From Sphingomonas taxi (GTDB lineage: Bacteria > Pseudomonadota > Alphaproteobacteria > Sphingomonadales > Sphingomonadaceae): a stretch of DNA of 64,000 bases. The translations under genes and the position numbers were made by a program. The stretch covers positions 2,909,001-2,973,000 of the forward strand of contig NZ_CP009571.1 in assembly GCF_000764535.1 (NCBI RefSeq). The letters run 5' to 3'. A model generated the notes under the pieces. The model was not told where the DNA came from and did not search any database. It saw nothing but the letters and a program-made list of their open reading frames with translations. Below, piece after piece: positions 49,787 through 58,682 of this stretch (position 1 is the stretch's first letter; the number at the start of each line of letters is the position of its first letter).

Positions 49787-51253
49787 GTGTTCTTGCGCAC
49801 CGATCAGGGTTTCGATCTCGCCGGCGGCACCGCCGCCCGGCCGTTCGGCCGCGCGCTCGCCGTACCGCGCCGGCTCGGGCCGCTGGAGCGGCTGCGCGGG
49901 CGCGACTGGACGCCCGACCTCGGCGCGCAGATCGGCAGCGGTGATTGGTGGCGCGGCCTCGCCACCTTCGGGACGCTGATCGGCGCGGTCTGGGCGCTCG
50001 CTCCCGGTATCACGCCTCTGATCGGCGCCACCCCCACACCGCTCGCCGGCACCGCGCTCGAGGAAAGCCGCGCGCTGGCGATCGCGCCGCTCGCCTGGGG
50101 CGGGGACACCGGCCACCGCATGGCGGCGAACGACCTCGTCGCGCCGCTCGCCGAAGCCCCCGAACGCCCGATCGTCGAGCTCAACGCGACGCTCGGCGAA
50201 GGCGACGATTTCGACCATGTGCTGATGCGCGCCGGCGTCGGCCGCAACGATGCGCGCGCCGCCGCCGGGCTCGTAGCGCAGGCGGTGACGCTAGGCGACA
50301 TCGCGCCGGGCACGCGCATCGCGCTGACCCTCGGGCGCCGCCCGGCGAAGACGGTGGCGCGCCCGCTCGACAAACTGGCGCTGCGCGCGCGTTTCGACCT
50401 GGCGCTCAGCCTCGATCGCGGCGCCGGCGGCCTCGCCATGACCCGCAAGCCGATCGCGGTCGACAGCACGCCGCTGCGCATCCAGGGGCTCGTCGGCTCC
50501 AGCCTCTATCGCTCGGCGCGGGCCGCGGGTGCGCCGGCGCGTGTCGTCGAAAGCTATATCAAGGCGCTCGCCACCCGTCTGTCGATCGGCCGCGACGTCA
50601 CCGCCGCCGACGGCTTCGACCTGATCGTCGAACAGCAGCGCGCCGCCACCGGCGAGGTGCGGCTGGGCGACCTGCTCTATGCGGGCATCGATCAGGGCCG
50701 CCGCAAGGTGCAACTGGTACGCTGGGACGACGACGGCAAACCGTCATGGTTCGACGCGCACGGCCAGAGCGAACGCCGCGGCTTCATGGGCATGCCGGTG
50801 GCAGGGCGGATCACCTCGTCGTTCGGCTATCGCATGCATCCGCTGCTCGGCTATCTCAAGATGCACAAGGGGCTCGACATCGGCGCGCCTTACGGAGCGC
50901 CGATCCTCGCCGCGCTCGACGGCGTCGTCCAGGGTGCGGGCCGGTCGGGCGGCTACGGCAATTTCGTCAAGCTCGTCCACGGCGGCGGCCTCGCCAGCGG
51001 CTATGGCCATATGAGCCGGATCGCGGTGGCGCGGGGCGAGCACGTCCGCCAGGGACAGGTAATCGGCTATGTCGGCTCGACTGGCCTGTCGACCGGGCCG
51101 CATCTCCATTGGGAGGTCTGGCGCAACGGCCAGACGATCAACCCGCGCTCGATCTCGTTCGCGAGCGTCCAGGCGCTGTCCGGTGAGAGCCTGCGCCGCT
51201 TCAAGGCGCGCGTCGCGGGACTGCTGGCGGTGAAACCGGGGCATACCTCTTAA
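49787..51253 (+). CDS. M23 family peptidase (LytM endopeptidase)
   Basis: Zinc metallo-endopeptidase that cuts peptidoglycan cross-bridges. The GTG at 49787 gives 488 residues; other in-frame starts exist (TTG at 49700), so the N-terminus is uncertain. A hydrophobic segment near residues 68-84 may anchor the protein. The C-terminal LytM domain has zinc ligands His360 and Asp364 (HKGLD) and the HLH motif at 439-441, with GRITSSFGYRMHPLLGY leading in. The region before it resembles the LysM/OapA-like N-domains of such enzymes (YIKALATRLSIGRDVTAADGF). It is divergent from the SUV3-like gene. Confidence 0.9.
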   Translation: MFLRTDQGFDLAGGTAARPFGRALAVPRRLGPLERLRGRDWTPDLGAQIGSGDWWRGLATFGTLIGAVWALAPGITPLIGATPTPLAGTALEESRALAIAPLAWGGDTGHRMAANDLVAPLAEAPERPIVELNATLGEGDDFDHVLMRAGVGRNDARAAAGLVAQAVTLGDIAPGTRIALTLGRRPAKTVARPLDKLALRARFDLALSLDRGAGGLAMTRKPIAVDSTPLRIQGLVGSSLYRSARAAGAPARVVESYIKALATRLSIGRDVTAADGFDLIVEQQRAATGEVRLGDLLYAGIDQGRRKVQLVRWDDDGKPSWFDAHGQSERRGFMGMPVAGRITSSFGYRMHPLLGYLKMHKGLDIGAPYGAPILAALDGVVQGAGRSGGYGNFVKLVHGGGLASGYGHMSRIAVARGEHVRQGQVIGYVGSTGLSTGPHLHWEVWRNGQTINPRSISFASVQALSGESLRRFKARVAGLLAVKPGHTS

Positions 51254-51283
51254 GTCCTCCCCTTGCCGAGGGAGGAATTTGGA

Positions 51284-52966
51284 TTAGCGCCCCTGCGCGC
51301 GCCAGCGCAGGACGGTGCGCTGGATGATCGCATCCTCGCCGCCCGCGTCGCGCCATAGCGCAGAGAACAGCGGATCGCCCGATGCCGGCCGCTTGCCCTC
51401 CTCGAGTGCGTCGAAGCTCACCCGGATCGGCACCGCGACGCCCTCGCCGCAGATGATCGATTCGCGGTTGCGCAGCGCGGGGATCGAATCGAGGAACCCG
51501 CGCGCGCCCTCGGGCATCGCCGCGCGGACGAACGCCTGGTCGCGCTCGTTGTTGAGCCGCATCGCGATGATCGTGCCGCATTGCGACAGCACGCCCTCCT
51601 CCAGGTCGGACGGCCGCTGCGTGATCAGCCCCAGGCTGACGCCATATTTGCGCCCCTCCTTGGCGATCCGGCCGAGGATGCGCCCGACCGAAGCGTTGCG
51701 TCCCTCGTCGCGCGCGCTGCTTGGAATGTAGCGATGCGCCTCTTCACAGACGAGCAGGATCGGCCGCTGCGGCTCGTTGCGCGACCAGATCGCGAAGTCG
51801 AACGTCATCCGGCTGAGCACCGCGACCACCACCGAGGTGATCTCCGACGGCACGCCCGACACGTCGATGATCGAGATCGGCTTGCCGCCGCCGGGCATGC
51901 GGAAGATGCGCGCGAGGAAGTCGGCCATCGTATCGGCGACCAGCATCCCCGAAAACATGAAGCTGTAGCGCGGATCGGCCTTGATCTCGTCGATCCGGCT
52001 CTTGAGCCGCAGATAGGGCGAGGTGTCGCCGGCGCGATCCATCTTGCCCATCTCGGCGCTGATGATGTTGGTGAGGTCGCTGAGCAGATAGGGGATCGGC
52101 GCGTCGACAGTCAGCTTGGCGATCTCCTGCCCCAGCCGGTTCTTGGCGCGCGCCATCAGCAGGCATCGGGCGAGGATGTCGCTGTCGGCCTGGCGATCCG
52201 CGGCGGAGGCGGTGACGAACACCTCGCAATGCTCTTCGAGATTCATCAGCCAATAGGGCATGGCGAGATTGTTGACGTCGTAGATCGCGCCATTGGTGCG
52301 GAACGCCGCGGCATATTCGCCATGCGGATCGATCATCACGACATGGCCCTGCGGCGCCAGTTCGCAGATGCGGTGGAGGATCAGCGCCGCGGCGGTCGAC
52401 TTGCCGGTGCCGGTCGACCCGACCAGCGCGAAATGCTTGCCGAGCATCGCGTCGACGTACAGCGAGGCGCGCACGTCGCGGGTCGGATAGACGGTGCCGA
52501 TCTTGATGTGCGGCTGATCGGCGGCGGAATAGATCTGTTCGAGGTCGCGCGTGGTGATCGCGAACACGTCGCAGCCGGGGATCGGATAGCGCGTCACGCC
52601 GCGGCGGAAATGGTAGAGCTTGCCGGTCAGCCGCTCCTCGTCGCCCTCGCCGAGGAAGTCGATGTCGGCCGCGACCCAGTCGTTGCCGGCGCCGTCCAGC
52701 ACCAGGCTGCGGATGTTGGCGATCAGCCACGCGCCGCCGACGCGCATCTTGATCTGACCGCCGACCTGCCCGGCGGTGGCGACCACCGGATCGGCATCCT
52801 GCGCGACCAGCTCGAGCGCGTTGCGATCGAACAGCACGCGGCTGCCGCCGCCGGCGACCGCCAGGACGCAGCCGATCGCCGCCGGCCCGGCGCCGTGGCC
52901 GACCGCCGCGGCGGCCGAAAGGGGCGTCGCACCCGCGAATACGCTCGGGCCGGGCATCTCGGTCAT
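51284..52966 (-). CDS. HerA-like ATPase (DUF87)
   Basis: Hexameric FtsK/HerA-superfamily DNA-translocating ATPase of 560 residues. It shows an N-terminal HAS-barrel region, Walker A GSTGTGKS at 183-190, HVVMIDPHGEYAAAF (the HerA-type strand after Walker A), Walker B ILLVCEEAHRYIP, and a late arginine-rich motif with GLITQRPSDLEEGVLSQC. In archaea HerA works with the nuclease NurA; here no NurA, Mre11 or Rad50 gene is next to it. Such stand-alone HerA proteins are common in alphaproteobacteria, with unproven function. Confidence 0.9.
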   Translation of the reverse strand: MTEMPGPSVFAGATPLSAAAAVGHGAGPAAIGCVLAVAGGGSRVLFDRNALELVAQDADPVVATAGQVGGQIKMRVGGAWLIANIRSLVLDGAGNDWVAADIDFLGEGDEERLTGKLYHFRRGVTRYPIPGCDVFAITTRDLEQIYSAADQPHIKIGTVYPTRDVRASLYVDAMLGKHFALVGSTGTGKSTAAALILHRICELAPQGHVVMIDPHGEYAAAFRTNGAIYDVNNLAMPYWLMNLEEHCEVFVTASAADRQADSDILARCLLMARAKNRLGQEIAKLTVDAPIPYLLSDLTNIISAEMGKMDRAGDTSPYLRLKSRIDEIKADPRYSFMFSGMLVADTMADFLARIFRMPGGGKPISIIDVSGVPSEITSVVVAVLSRMTFDFAIWSRNEPQRPILLVCEEAHRYIPSSARDEGRNASVGRILGRIAKEGRKYGVSLGLITQRPSDLEEGVLSQCGTIIAMRLNNERDQAFVRAAMPEGARGFLDSIPALRNRESIICGEGVAVPIRVSFDALEEGKRPASGDPLFSALWRDAGGEDAIIQRTVLRWRAQGR

Positions 52967-53034
52967 TGCGGCAGCATCCTGTCCATCGTCTGCCGAGCGC
53001 TAGCCGGGAGCCGTTAAGATACCGTCATCGCATG

Positions 53035-53805
53035 CTATATCCGCCGCGCGATCCACCCGGCGGCAAGCCCGAGACCGACCGACAGCACCACCGCCGCCAG
53101 CCCGTAGAGGATCGACCGGCGCTCGGCAGCGCGCGCGACGAAGCGCTCGAACCCCGATTTGCGGATGTCGATCTCGCGCACCGCGGCGGCGAGCACGCGG
53201 CCGTCGCGGATCAGGAAGGTCTCGGCGGTGAACCGCCCGACCGGCACGCGCGCGGGGATGGTCAGCCGGGCGCGATACAGCACGCCCTCGCTGATCTCGA
53301 CCGCGTGCGGTGCCTCCAAATACAGGCCGGCGCGCCGCTTGAGATCGACCAGCCCGCGCTGGAATCCCTGTTCGACCGTGATCGCGCTATTCGATCCGGG
53401 CGACAATTGCAGGCTGTCGAGCCCGAGTTCGTAGATCGCACGGGTGCGCTCGTCGACGATGCGCTCGATCGGCCGCGACGAGGCGAGCGCATAGAAGCTC
53501 GGCACCGAACTGTAGCGCTGATGCTCGGCATTGACCCAGATGCCGGCGACCTTCTTCTTCTCGCGCACCAGCACCGGCTGCGTTGGTCCTTTCACGACGA
53601 CGACGATGTCGGTCGGCGCCTCGCCCCGCGGCAGGCGGCCGCCGGGGTAGAGGATGGCGCCGAACAGCAGCAATTCGGCACCGGTGAAACTGTAGGCGAT
53701 CTCGATGTCGCGCTGCGACACGTCGGGGACGAGCACCGGCTTGTCGGCCGGGGCGGGTGCCTGCGCCGACAGCAGCAGCGCGGCGAACGGCAGCCAGCGC
53801 CTCAC
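53035..53805 (-). CDS. TIGR02186 family membrane protein
   Basis: A 256-residue protein found in alphaproteobacteria next to TauE/SafE permeases. An N-terminal signal peptide (WLPFAALLLSAQAPA) is followed by a beta-rich periplasmic domain (DIEIAYSFTGAELLLFGAIL; DIVVVVKGPTQPVLVREKKK; AGIWVNAEHQRYSSVPSFYA) and one C-terminal membrane helix (ILYGLAAVVLSVGLGLAAGW) with a basic cytoplasmic tail. The start is the GTG at 53805, overlapping the TauE stop. Substrate of the pair is not established; sulfur-compound export is the usual guess. Confidence 0.88.
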   Translation of the reverse strand: MRRWLPFAALLLSAQAPAPADKPVLVPDVSQRDIEIAYSFTGAELLLFGAILYPGGRLPRGEAPTDIVVVVKGPTQPVLVREKKKVAGIWVNAEHQRYSSVPSFYALASSRPIERIVDERTRAIYELGLDSLQLSPGSNSAITVEQGFQRGLVDLKRRAGLYLEAPHAVEISEGVLYRARLTIPARVPVGRFTAETFLIRDGRVLAAAVREIDIRKSGFERFVARAAERRSILYGLAAVVLSVGLGLAAGWIARRI

Positions 53806-54716
53806 GTCAGCTCGACCGTGAAGATCTCCTCCGGCCGCCAGACGAGGCCGAGCAGGATGCGCAGGCCGACGAGCAGCACCATGATCGCCAGCGCGAGGCG
53901 GAGATATTCGGGCTTCACCTTGGTCGCGAACCGCGCGCCGAGCTGCGCGCCGATCACCGACCCGATCAGCAGCAGCCCGGCAAGCACGATGTCGACCGCC
54001 TTGGTCGTCAGCGCGTGGACCATCGTCGCCACCGCGGTGACGAACAGGGTCTGGAACAGCGAGGTGCCGACGACGACGCTGGTCGCCATGCCGAGCAGAT
54101 AGATCATCGCCGGCACCAGGATGAAGCCGCCGCCGATGCCGAGCAGGATCGTGAGGATACCCGTCCCGAAGCCGAGCAGCAGCGGCGCCAGCGGCGAGAT
54201 GTAGAGGCCCGAGGCGTAGAAGCGCGTGCGCAGCGGCAGCGCGGCGACGAGCGGATGATGGCGGCGCTTGCGCGGTTTCATCGGCCGCCGGCCGCGCGCG
54301 ACGCCGATCGCACCGATCGATTCGCGCGCCATCAACGTGCCGATCGAGCCGAGCATGACGACATAGACGATGCCGATCACCGTATCGATCTGTCCGCTCG
54401 CCTGTAGCAGGCGGAAGATCCACGCGCCGGCGAAGCTGCCGACGATGCCGCCCGCGACGAGCACCCCGCCCATCTTGGTGTCGACGCCGTTGCGGCCGAA
54501 ATGCGCGATCACTCCCGAGACGCTCGCGCCGGTGACCTGGCTCGCCGAGGAGGCGGCGGCAACGGTCGGCGGAATGCCGTAGATGATCAGCAGCGGCGTG
54601 GTAAGAAAGCCGCCGCCGACCCCGAACATCCCCGACAACAGCCCGACGCCGCCGCCAAGCAGCACGATGACCAGCGCGTTGACCGACAGATTGGCGATGG
54701 GAAGATAGACGTCCAC
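53802..54716 (-). CDS. TauE/SafE-family permease
   Basis: Inner-membrane transporter of 304 residues and about eight helices from the TauE/SafE (DUF81) family, thought to move sulfite, sulfoacetate or related anions. Seen: GGGVGLLSGMFGVGGGFLTT at about 20-39, ATVAAASSASQVTGASVSGV-like motif (VAAASSASQVTGASVSGVIA) and the second-half repeat GFGTGILTILLGIGGGFILV, the internal duplication typical of this family. The start is a GTG at 54716. It is coupled to the TIGR02186 gene by a GTGA overlap. Confidence 0.92.
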   Translation of the reverse strand: MDVYLPIANLSVNALVIVLLGGGVGLLSGMFGVGGGFLTTPLLIIYGIPPTVAAASSASQVTGASVSGVIAHFGRNGVDTKMGGVLVAGGIVGSFAGAWIFRLLQASGQIDTVIGIVYVVMLGSIGTLMARESIGAIGVARGRRPMKPRKRRHHPLVAALPLRTRFYASGLYISPLAPLLLGFGTGILTILLGIGGGFILVPAMIYLLGMATSVVVGTSLFQTLFVTAVATMVHALTTKAVDIVLAGLLLIGSVIGAQLGARFATKVKPEYLRLALAIMVLLVGLRILLGLVWRPEEIFTVELT

Positions 54717-54756
54717 GGGGCGGCTTTATACGCGGCTGGCGGCTGCCGACCAGCCG

Positions 54757-55815
54757 TCACCACCCACTGCCGAGCGACAAAGCCGGCCCCGAACCCGGCC
54801 GCGACCGGCCGGCAACGCGCTGCCGCCAGTCGACGGCGACGCGGATGCGCGGTTCGCAGGGCAGGTCGAGGCCTATCGTCGGCCCGACATCGAACCGTTC
54901 CGCACCGGGCTGAACGCCGCCCCACAGTCCGGCGCCGGCATCGATCGCCATGCCGCGAATCGCGCCCAACGGATGCGCGGCACGAATCGCGCCGTCGGCG
55001 AAGAAACCGATGTCGCGCCGCGCGACCACGCCAGTCTGGCCATAGCCTTCCACCATCAGATCGCGTTGGACCGGCATCGGCCCGAACCCTCCGACCAGCC
55101 CGAGCATCGGCCCGCTCGCAGCGCCATCGATCGAGAAGCGCTGTTCGGCGAGGACATGGATCGGCGCATGCGTCGGCTGCCAGTCGATCCCCAGCGCGAT
55201 CTCCCTGCCCGGCCCGGCGAGCGGCGCCGACACCCGCGCGGACACCGCGACGCGCTGCGCGCCGTCGAGAGGATAGGTCAGCCGCAATCCTGCCTGCGAT
55301 CCGCCGAGCTGGCTTGCCGGCACGTGCGCCTCACCGCCGCCGGCGCGGACGATCAGCCAGCCGCTGCCGGCCAGCCGATTGCGGATCGGCGGCGGCGGCA
55401 GAGCGACCATCTCCAGCCTTGCCACGGGTATGACGGCGTTGCGATCCTGCGGGAAGGCGCGCGACGCGATGGCCGGGAACGGTGGCACCAGCGTCATCTC
55501 GTTCGGCCGGTATGGCCTCTGGACCTCCTGACGTGCCCGTATGACGACGGCCGTCACCACGTCCGCCTTTGGGTGCACGCCCGCACGGGACTGGGATTGC
55601 GACGCCGCCTGCTCCGAAGCAGCCAAAGACGCTCCAGCGGCACCCGATAGTCTTCGCCTCTTGCGGGAAGGGCTCCCCACGCGCCGTTCGCGACCGACGT
55701 CCACCGCCATTTCCGATCGCTCCGTGACCGCCCGGCGCCACACGTCCGTCACCCGCATCCCCGCCCAGAACCCGAGCCACAGCAGCAGGAACCGGAACGG
55801 CCGGCTGACCTTCAT
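54757..55815 (-). CDS. NfrA C-domain-like envelope protein
   Basis: A 352-residue protein in a strict two-gene unit with the NfrB-like glycosyltransferase (ATGA overlap). One N-terminal membrane segment (FRFLLLWLGFWAGM, 8-21) and a basic/Ser-rich linker to about residue 110 are followed by a region of alternating beta strands (SGWLIVRAGGGEAHVPAS; SQAGLRLTYPLDGAQRVAVS; EIALGIDWQPTHAPIHVLAE; DIGFFADGAIRAAHPLGAIR) ending in ALSLGSGW. The pattern resembles the C-terminal outer-membrane part of NfrA, the partner of NfrB in E. coli, but it lacks NfrA's long TPR region. Assignment is by position and strand pattern and should be treated as tentative. Confidence 0.6.
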   Translation of the reverse strand: MKVSRPFRFLLLWLGFWAGMRVTDVWRRAVTERSEMAVDVGRERRVGSPSRKRRRLSGAAGASLAASEQAASQSQSRAGVHPKADVVTAVVIRARQEVQRPYRPNEMTLVPPFPAIASRAFPQDRNAVIPVARLEMVALPPPPIRNRLAGSGWLIVRAGGGEAHVPASQLGGSQAGLRLTYPLDGAQRVAVSARVSAPLAGPGREIALGIDWQPTHAPIHVLAEQRFSIDGAASGPMLGLVGGFGPMPVQRDLMVEGYGQTGVVARRDIGFFADGAIRAAHPLGAIRGMAIDAGAGLWGGVQPGAERFDVGPTIGLDLPCEPRIRVAVDWRQRVAGRSRPGSGPALSLGSGW

Positions 55816-57185
55816 CCCAGCGTATCGATGTCGGGAAAGGCGTGGACCGTCTTGTCCCATACCGGCGAGTCTCCGCGCAGGAACAGCGCGTAGCGGCGCA
55901 GCGCCAAGGGGGTCGCGAGCAAGGCTATCAGATTGGCGACGAGGACCCGCGGCACCGACCAGCAGCCCTCGCGCCAGCCGTAAGCGCTTGTCGTGCACAC
56001 GATCCGCACCGCCACGCGCCAACCGAGCAGCAGCGTCGTCGTCCAGCACAACCAGCCGGCGATATGCTGCCCGGTATCGGGAACGCCGCTCAGCCAATGC
56101 GCCGTCGCTACCGCCACCCACAACAGTATCGCGCCATAAGCGACGCCGAGCACGACCACCGAGATCAGCGCCCGCCGGTCACGCATCCGCATCCAATGGT
56201 CGGCGAACGCCCCCGGCAGGCCCCAGCCGATCCGGTCCCAGCCGGCAAGGGCGATGCCGGTCATCCACCGCGCCTTCTGCCGGATCGCGGTTTGAAACGT
56301 CTCGGGGAAATAGGCCCGCACGGCGACGAGGCTGCGATCGTGCGGGTCCCATATCCGCGCGAAGCAGACGCCGCCGCCGCGGCCGGCGACGTGCAGGCCG
56401 AGTTCGTAATCCTCGGTGAGGCAGGACGCATCGAACGGCGCGCCGCCCCGCTCGACGGCGATCTCGCCGAGGACGTCTGTCCGGATCGCGCATCCGGTTC
56501 CCGCCAGCGGCAAGGGCGCACCCAGCATCGCGCGCACGGGCTGCTGCATGCCATGCGCATAGGCGAATTCGTCGGCATAGTGGCCCGACACCAGCGATCC
56601 CGATCGGATCAGCGGCAATACCGGCACCTGCACCACCGCATAGCTCTGCAACAATGCGTCGAAGACCCGCAGTTCGGCCGGATGAACCACGTCCTCGGCA
56701 TCGTGGATGACGATCGCCTCGGTCGGCCGCTCCGCCGCGGCATCGTCCCGTTCCAGCGCAGCCCATAAGATATTGAGGCAATCCGCTTTGGTCGTCGGAC
56801 CATCGCGCGGACCGACGATCACACGGATGCGTGGATCACGTTCGGCAAATCCTTGCGCCGCCTCGATCGTCGCGGGATCGTTGGGATAGACCCCGACGTA
56901 CACGCGATAGCCGGAATCACCGAACCGCGAGGTCGTCGCCGCCAGCATCGCCCCGATTACCGCCTCCTCGCGCCAGGCCGGGACGAATATCGCGAACAAT
57001 GCGGGCACCGCCCGTTCGGGCAGATCGCTCACCCACCGGCGCGGTGCCTGCCAGTGCCGCAGCCGATCGACGAAAAAGCAGAGGTCGACACCAAGATCGT
57101 CGACCCCGCCGATCAGGAACCAGGTCGCCGCGAACAACATCGACTCGCGCACGGCGCCGTCCAAGACGACCATCAGAAAATCCAA
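55812..57185 (-). CDS. NfrB-like processive glycosyltransferase (GT2)
   Basis: Inner-membrane polysaccharide synthase resembling the N-terminal part of E. coli NfrB, which makes the N4 phage receptor glycan. The 457-residue protein has a first membrane helix near 14-27, a GT2 domain with DAED (162-165), TED (257-259) and QKARW (303-307), the QxxRW type of processive beta-glycan synthases, and about four C-terminal membrane helices. VPAWREEAVIG, PNDPATIEAA and GPTTKADCLNIL closely follow NfrB. It ends at VWDKTVHAFPDIDTLG, where E. coli NfrB continues into its c-di-GMP-binding MshEN domain; that domain is absent. The start is a TTG at 57185 (homology favours it over the ATG at 57173). It overlaps the NfrA-C-like gene. 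Confidence 0.8.
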   Translation of the reverse strand: MDFLMVVLDGAVRESMLFAATWFLIGGVDDLGVDLCFFVDRLRHWQAPRRWVSDLPERAVPALFAIFVPAWREEAVIGAMLAATTSRFGDSGYRVYVGVYPNDPATIEAAQGFAERDPRIRVIVGPRDGPTTKADCLNILWAALERDDAAAERPTEAIVIHDAEDVVHPAELRVFDALLQSYAVVQVPVLPLIRSGSLVSGHYADEFAYAHGMQQPVRAMLGAPLPLAGTGCAIRTDVLGEIAVERGGAPFDASCLTEDYELGLHVAGRGGGVCFARIWDPHDRSLVAVRAYFPETFQTAIRQKARWMTGIALAGWDRIGWGLPGAFADHWMRMRDRRALISVVVLGVAYGAILLWVAVATAHWLSGVPDTGQHIAGWLCWTTTLLLGWRVAVRIVCTTSAYGWREGCWSVPRVLVANLIALLATPLALRRYALFLRGDSPVWDKTVHAFPDIDTLG

Positions 57186-57557
57186 GACCCCCGCCCCGCA
57201 TTTCTAGGCGACAACATCCGCAACGGATGCTTTTGAGCAAGGAGAATTCGTCAAGCCATTAGGAATATTGAGGCCGAACGGCCAATCCTTCATGCAAATC
57301 GCAATACGGCGGCATGCTTATCTCGAATTATCAATAAGATGCCTGACGGGGCGGGAAATATGGGTCACGCGAGCGGTGCCGGACCGGTCCTGCCGCCCAC
57401 ATAAATCGCGCCGGCTCGCAGTAACGGTGCGAACCATTCCGTGGTCGGCGCGTTACTCGCCACTGATCCCTTTTCCCCTTTCGGGATCAGTGCCGGTCCA
57501 AGCACGGCACGGTCGCGCCGATGCGTAGCAGGCGGCGCGGCCAACGTGCTGGGCGGG
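57186..57557. other. Intergenic region, AT-richer, with a 10-bp hairpin
   Basis: About 370 bp between the NfrB-like gene and bamE. The first 170 bp are less GC-rich than the rest of the window (for example GAATTATCAATAAG near 57325) and probably hold the promoter of the NfrB-like operon. CACTGATCCC (57461-57470) and GGGATCAGTG (57483-57492) form a perfect stem with a 12-base loop, about 65 bases after the bamE stop. No convincing gene is seen here on either strand. Confidence 0.55.
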
Positions 57558-58052
57558 TTACGGCGTGTCGCGACCGCCGCCGGTGCCGCGGCCCGCGCCG
57601 CCACCCGCACCCGCAGCACCGACCGTGCCGATGTTGCCGAACAGATCCTCGAAGAAGCCGCGCTTGCGACCCAGCGTCGGCGTCGTCTTGCCATATGGAT
57701 CGATGCTGGCGATCTGCTCGACGCCGGTGCGCGTCACCGACTTGACCGTGCCGTTGGGATCGAAGCTGATCTTCAGCGCGATCTGGTCCTTCGCCTTGGG
57801 CTTCTGGAAGTTGAGGTTGCGGCTGTCGCGCGCGACATAATACCAGTCGCGCGTGCCGAACTGGCTGGCGATCGTCGGCTGGCCGAGCGTGCTCGCCACC
57901 GACTGGCGGTTGTCGACACCCGGCTGCACCGAATTCACCAGATCGGCATCGATGATATAGCCCTGATGCGACCGCAGCGGCGCGCAGGCGCCCATGGCGA
58001 CGGTCAGCCCGAGGGTCAGCCCGAGGCCGATACGGGCAAAGGATACGCTCAT
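57558..58052 (-). CDS. bamE: Outer membrane assembly lipoprotein BamE (SmpA/OmlA)
   Basis: Lipoprotein of the beta-barrel assembly machine that supports BamA-BamD. The 164-residue protein has a signal with lipobox GAC (Cys23) and the SmpA/OmlA core: YIIDADLVNSVQPGVDNRQS, VASTLGQPTIASQFGTRDWY and a strand KISFDPNGTVKSV. A Gly-rich tail of about 20 residues ends the protein, longer than in E. coli (113 residues). GGAGA lies five bases before the ATG at 58052. It is divergent from the CBP3-like chaperone, an arrangement seen across alphaproteobacteria. Confidence 0.95.
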   Translation of the reverse strand: MSVSFARIGLGLTLGLTVAMGACAPLRSHQGYIIDADLVNSVQPGVDNRQSVASTLGQPTIASQFGTRDWYYVARDSRNLNFQKPKAKDQIALKISFDPNGTVKSVTRTGVEQIASIDPYGKTTPTLGRKRGFFEDLFGNIGTVGAAGAGGGAGRGTGGGRDTP

Positions 58053-58175
58053 CACTATCTCCAGCGGCAGCGCCACGCCATGTCGATTGCATCGCCCGCC
58101 GATCGCCTCGATATGCGAAGCACGGGCGGGCTTCAAGCGCCGGGGCCATGTTGGCGCGAATGGTGAGGATATGCC

Positions 58176-58682
58176 GTGGGTTGGTGGGGACGATTGTTTG
58201 GCGAACGCCGTGAAGAGGCGTTGCCGCTGTACAATGCGGTGGTGACGCGCGGACGCGCCGAACATTGGTATCTGGCCGGCGGCGTACCAGACACGGTCGA
58301 CGGCCGCTTCGACATGATCGCCGCGGTGCTGGCGATGGTGCTGCTGCGGCTGGAGCGCGAGCCCGCCGCGGCGGCGCTGTCGGCGCATCTCACCGAGCGG
58401 TTCGTCGACGATATGGACGGGCAATTGCGCCAGATGGGCATCGGCGACATCGTCGTCGGCAAGCATATCGGCAAGATGATGAGTATGCTCGGCGGCCGGA
58501 TCGGCGCCTATCGCGACGGGCTGGCGAGCGGCGATCTCGGCCCGGCGCTGGTCCGCAACCTTTATCGCGGCGCGGCGCCTGCGCCGCAGGCGCTGGCCGC
58601 GGTCGCCGCCGATCTGACCGCGCTGCACGACGCGCTCGCCACCGCCCCGCTCGACCGCCTCGTTGCCGGAGACCTGCCATGA
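58176..58682 (+). CDS. Ubiquinol-cytochrome c chaperone (CBP3/UQCC1-like)
   Basis: Assembly factor for the cytochrome bc1 complex, homologous to mitochondrial Cbp3/UQCC1. The 168-residue protein shows the family start YNAVVTRGRAEHWYLAGGVP at about 19-38 and TVDGRFDMIAAVLAMVLLRL, then ERFVDDMDGQLRQMGIGDIV and GKMMSMLGGRIGAYRDGL. The GTG at 58176 follows GAGG with seven-base spacing. It is coupled to the DUF177 gene by a TGA/ATG overlap. Substrate is apocytochrome b in the inner membrane. Confidence 0.92.
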   Translation: MGWWGRLFGERREEALPLYNAVVTRGRAEHWYLAGGVPDTVDGRFDMIAAVLAMVLLRLEREPAAAALSAHLTERFVDDMDGQLRQMGIGDIVVGKHIGKMMSMLGGRIGAYRDGLASGDLGPALVRNLYRGAAPAPQALAAVAADLTALHDALATAPLDRLVAGDLP

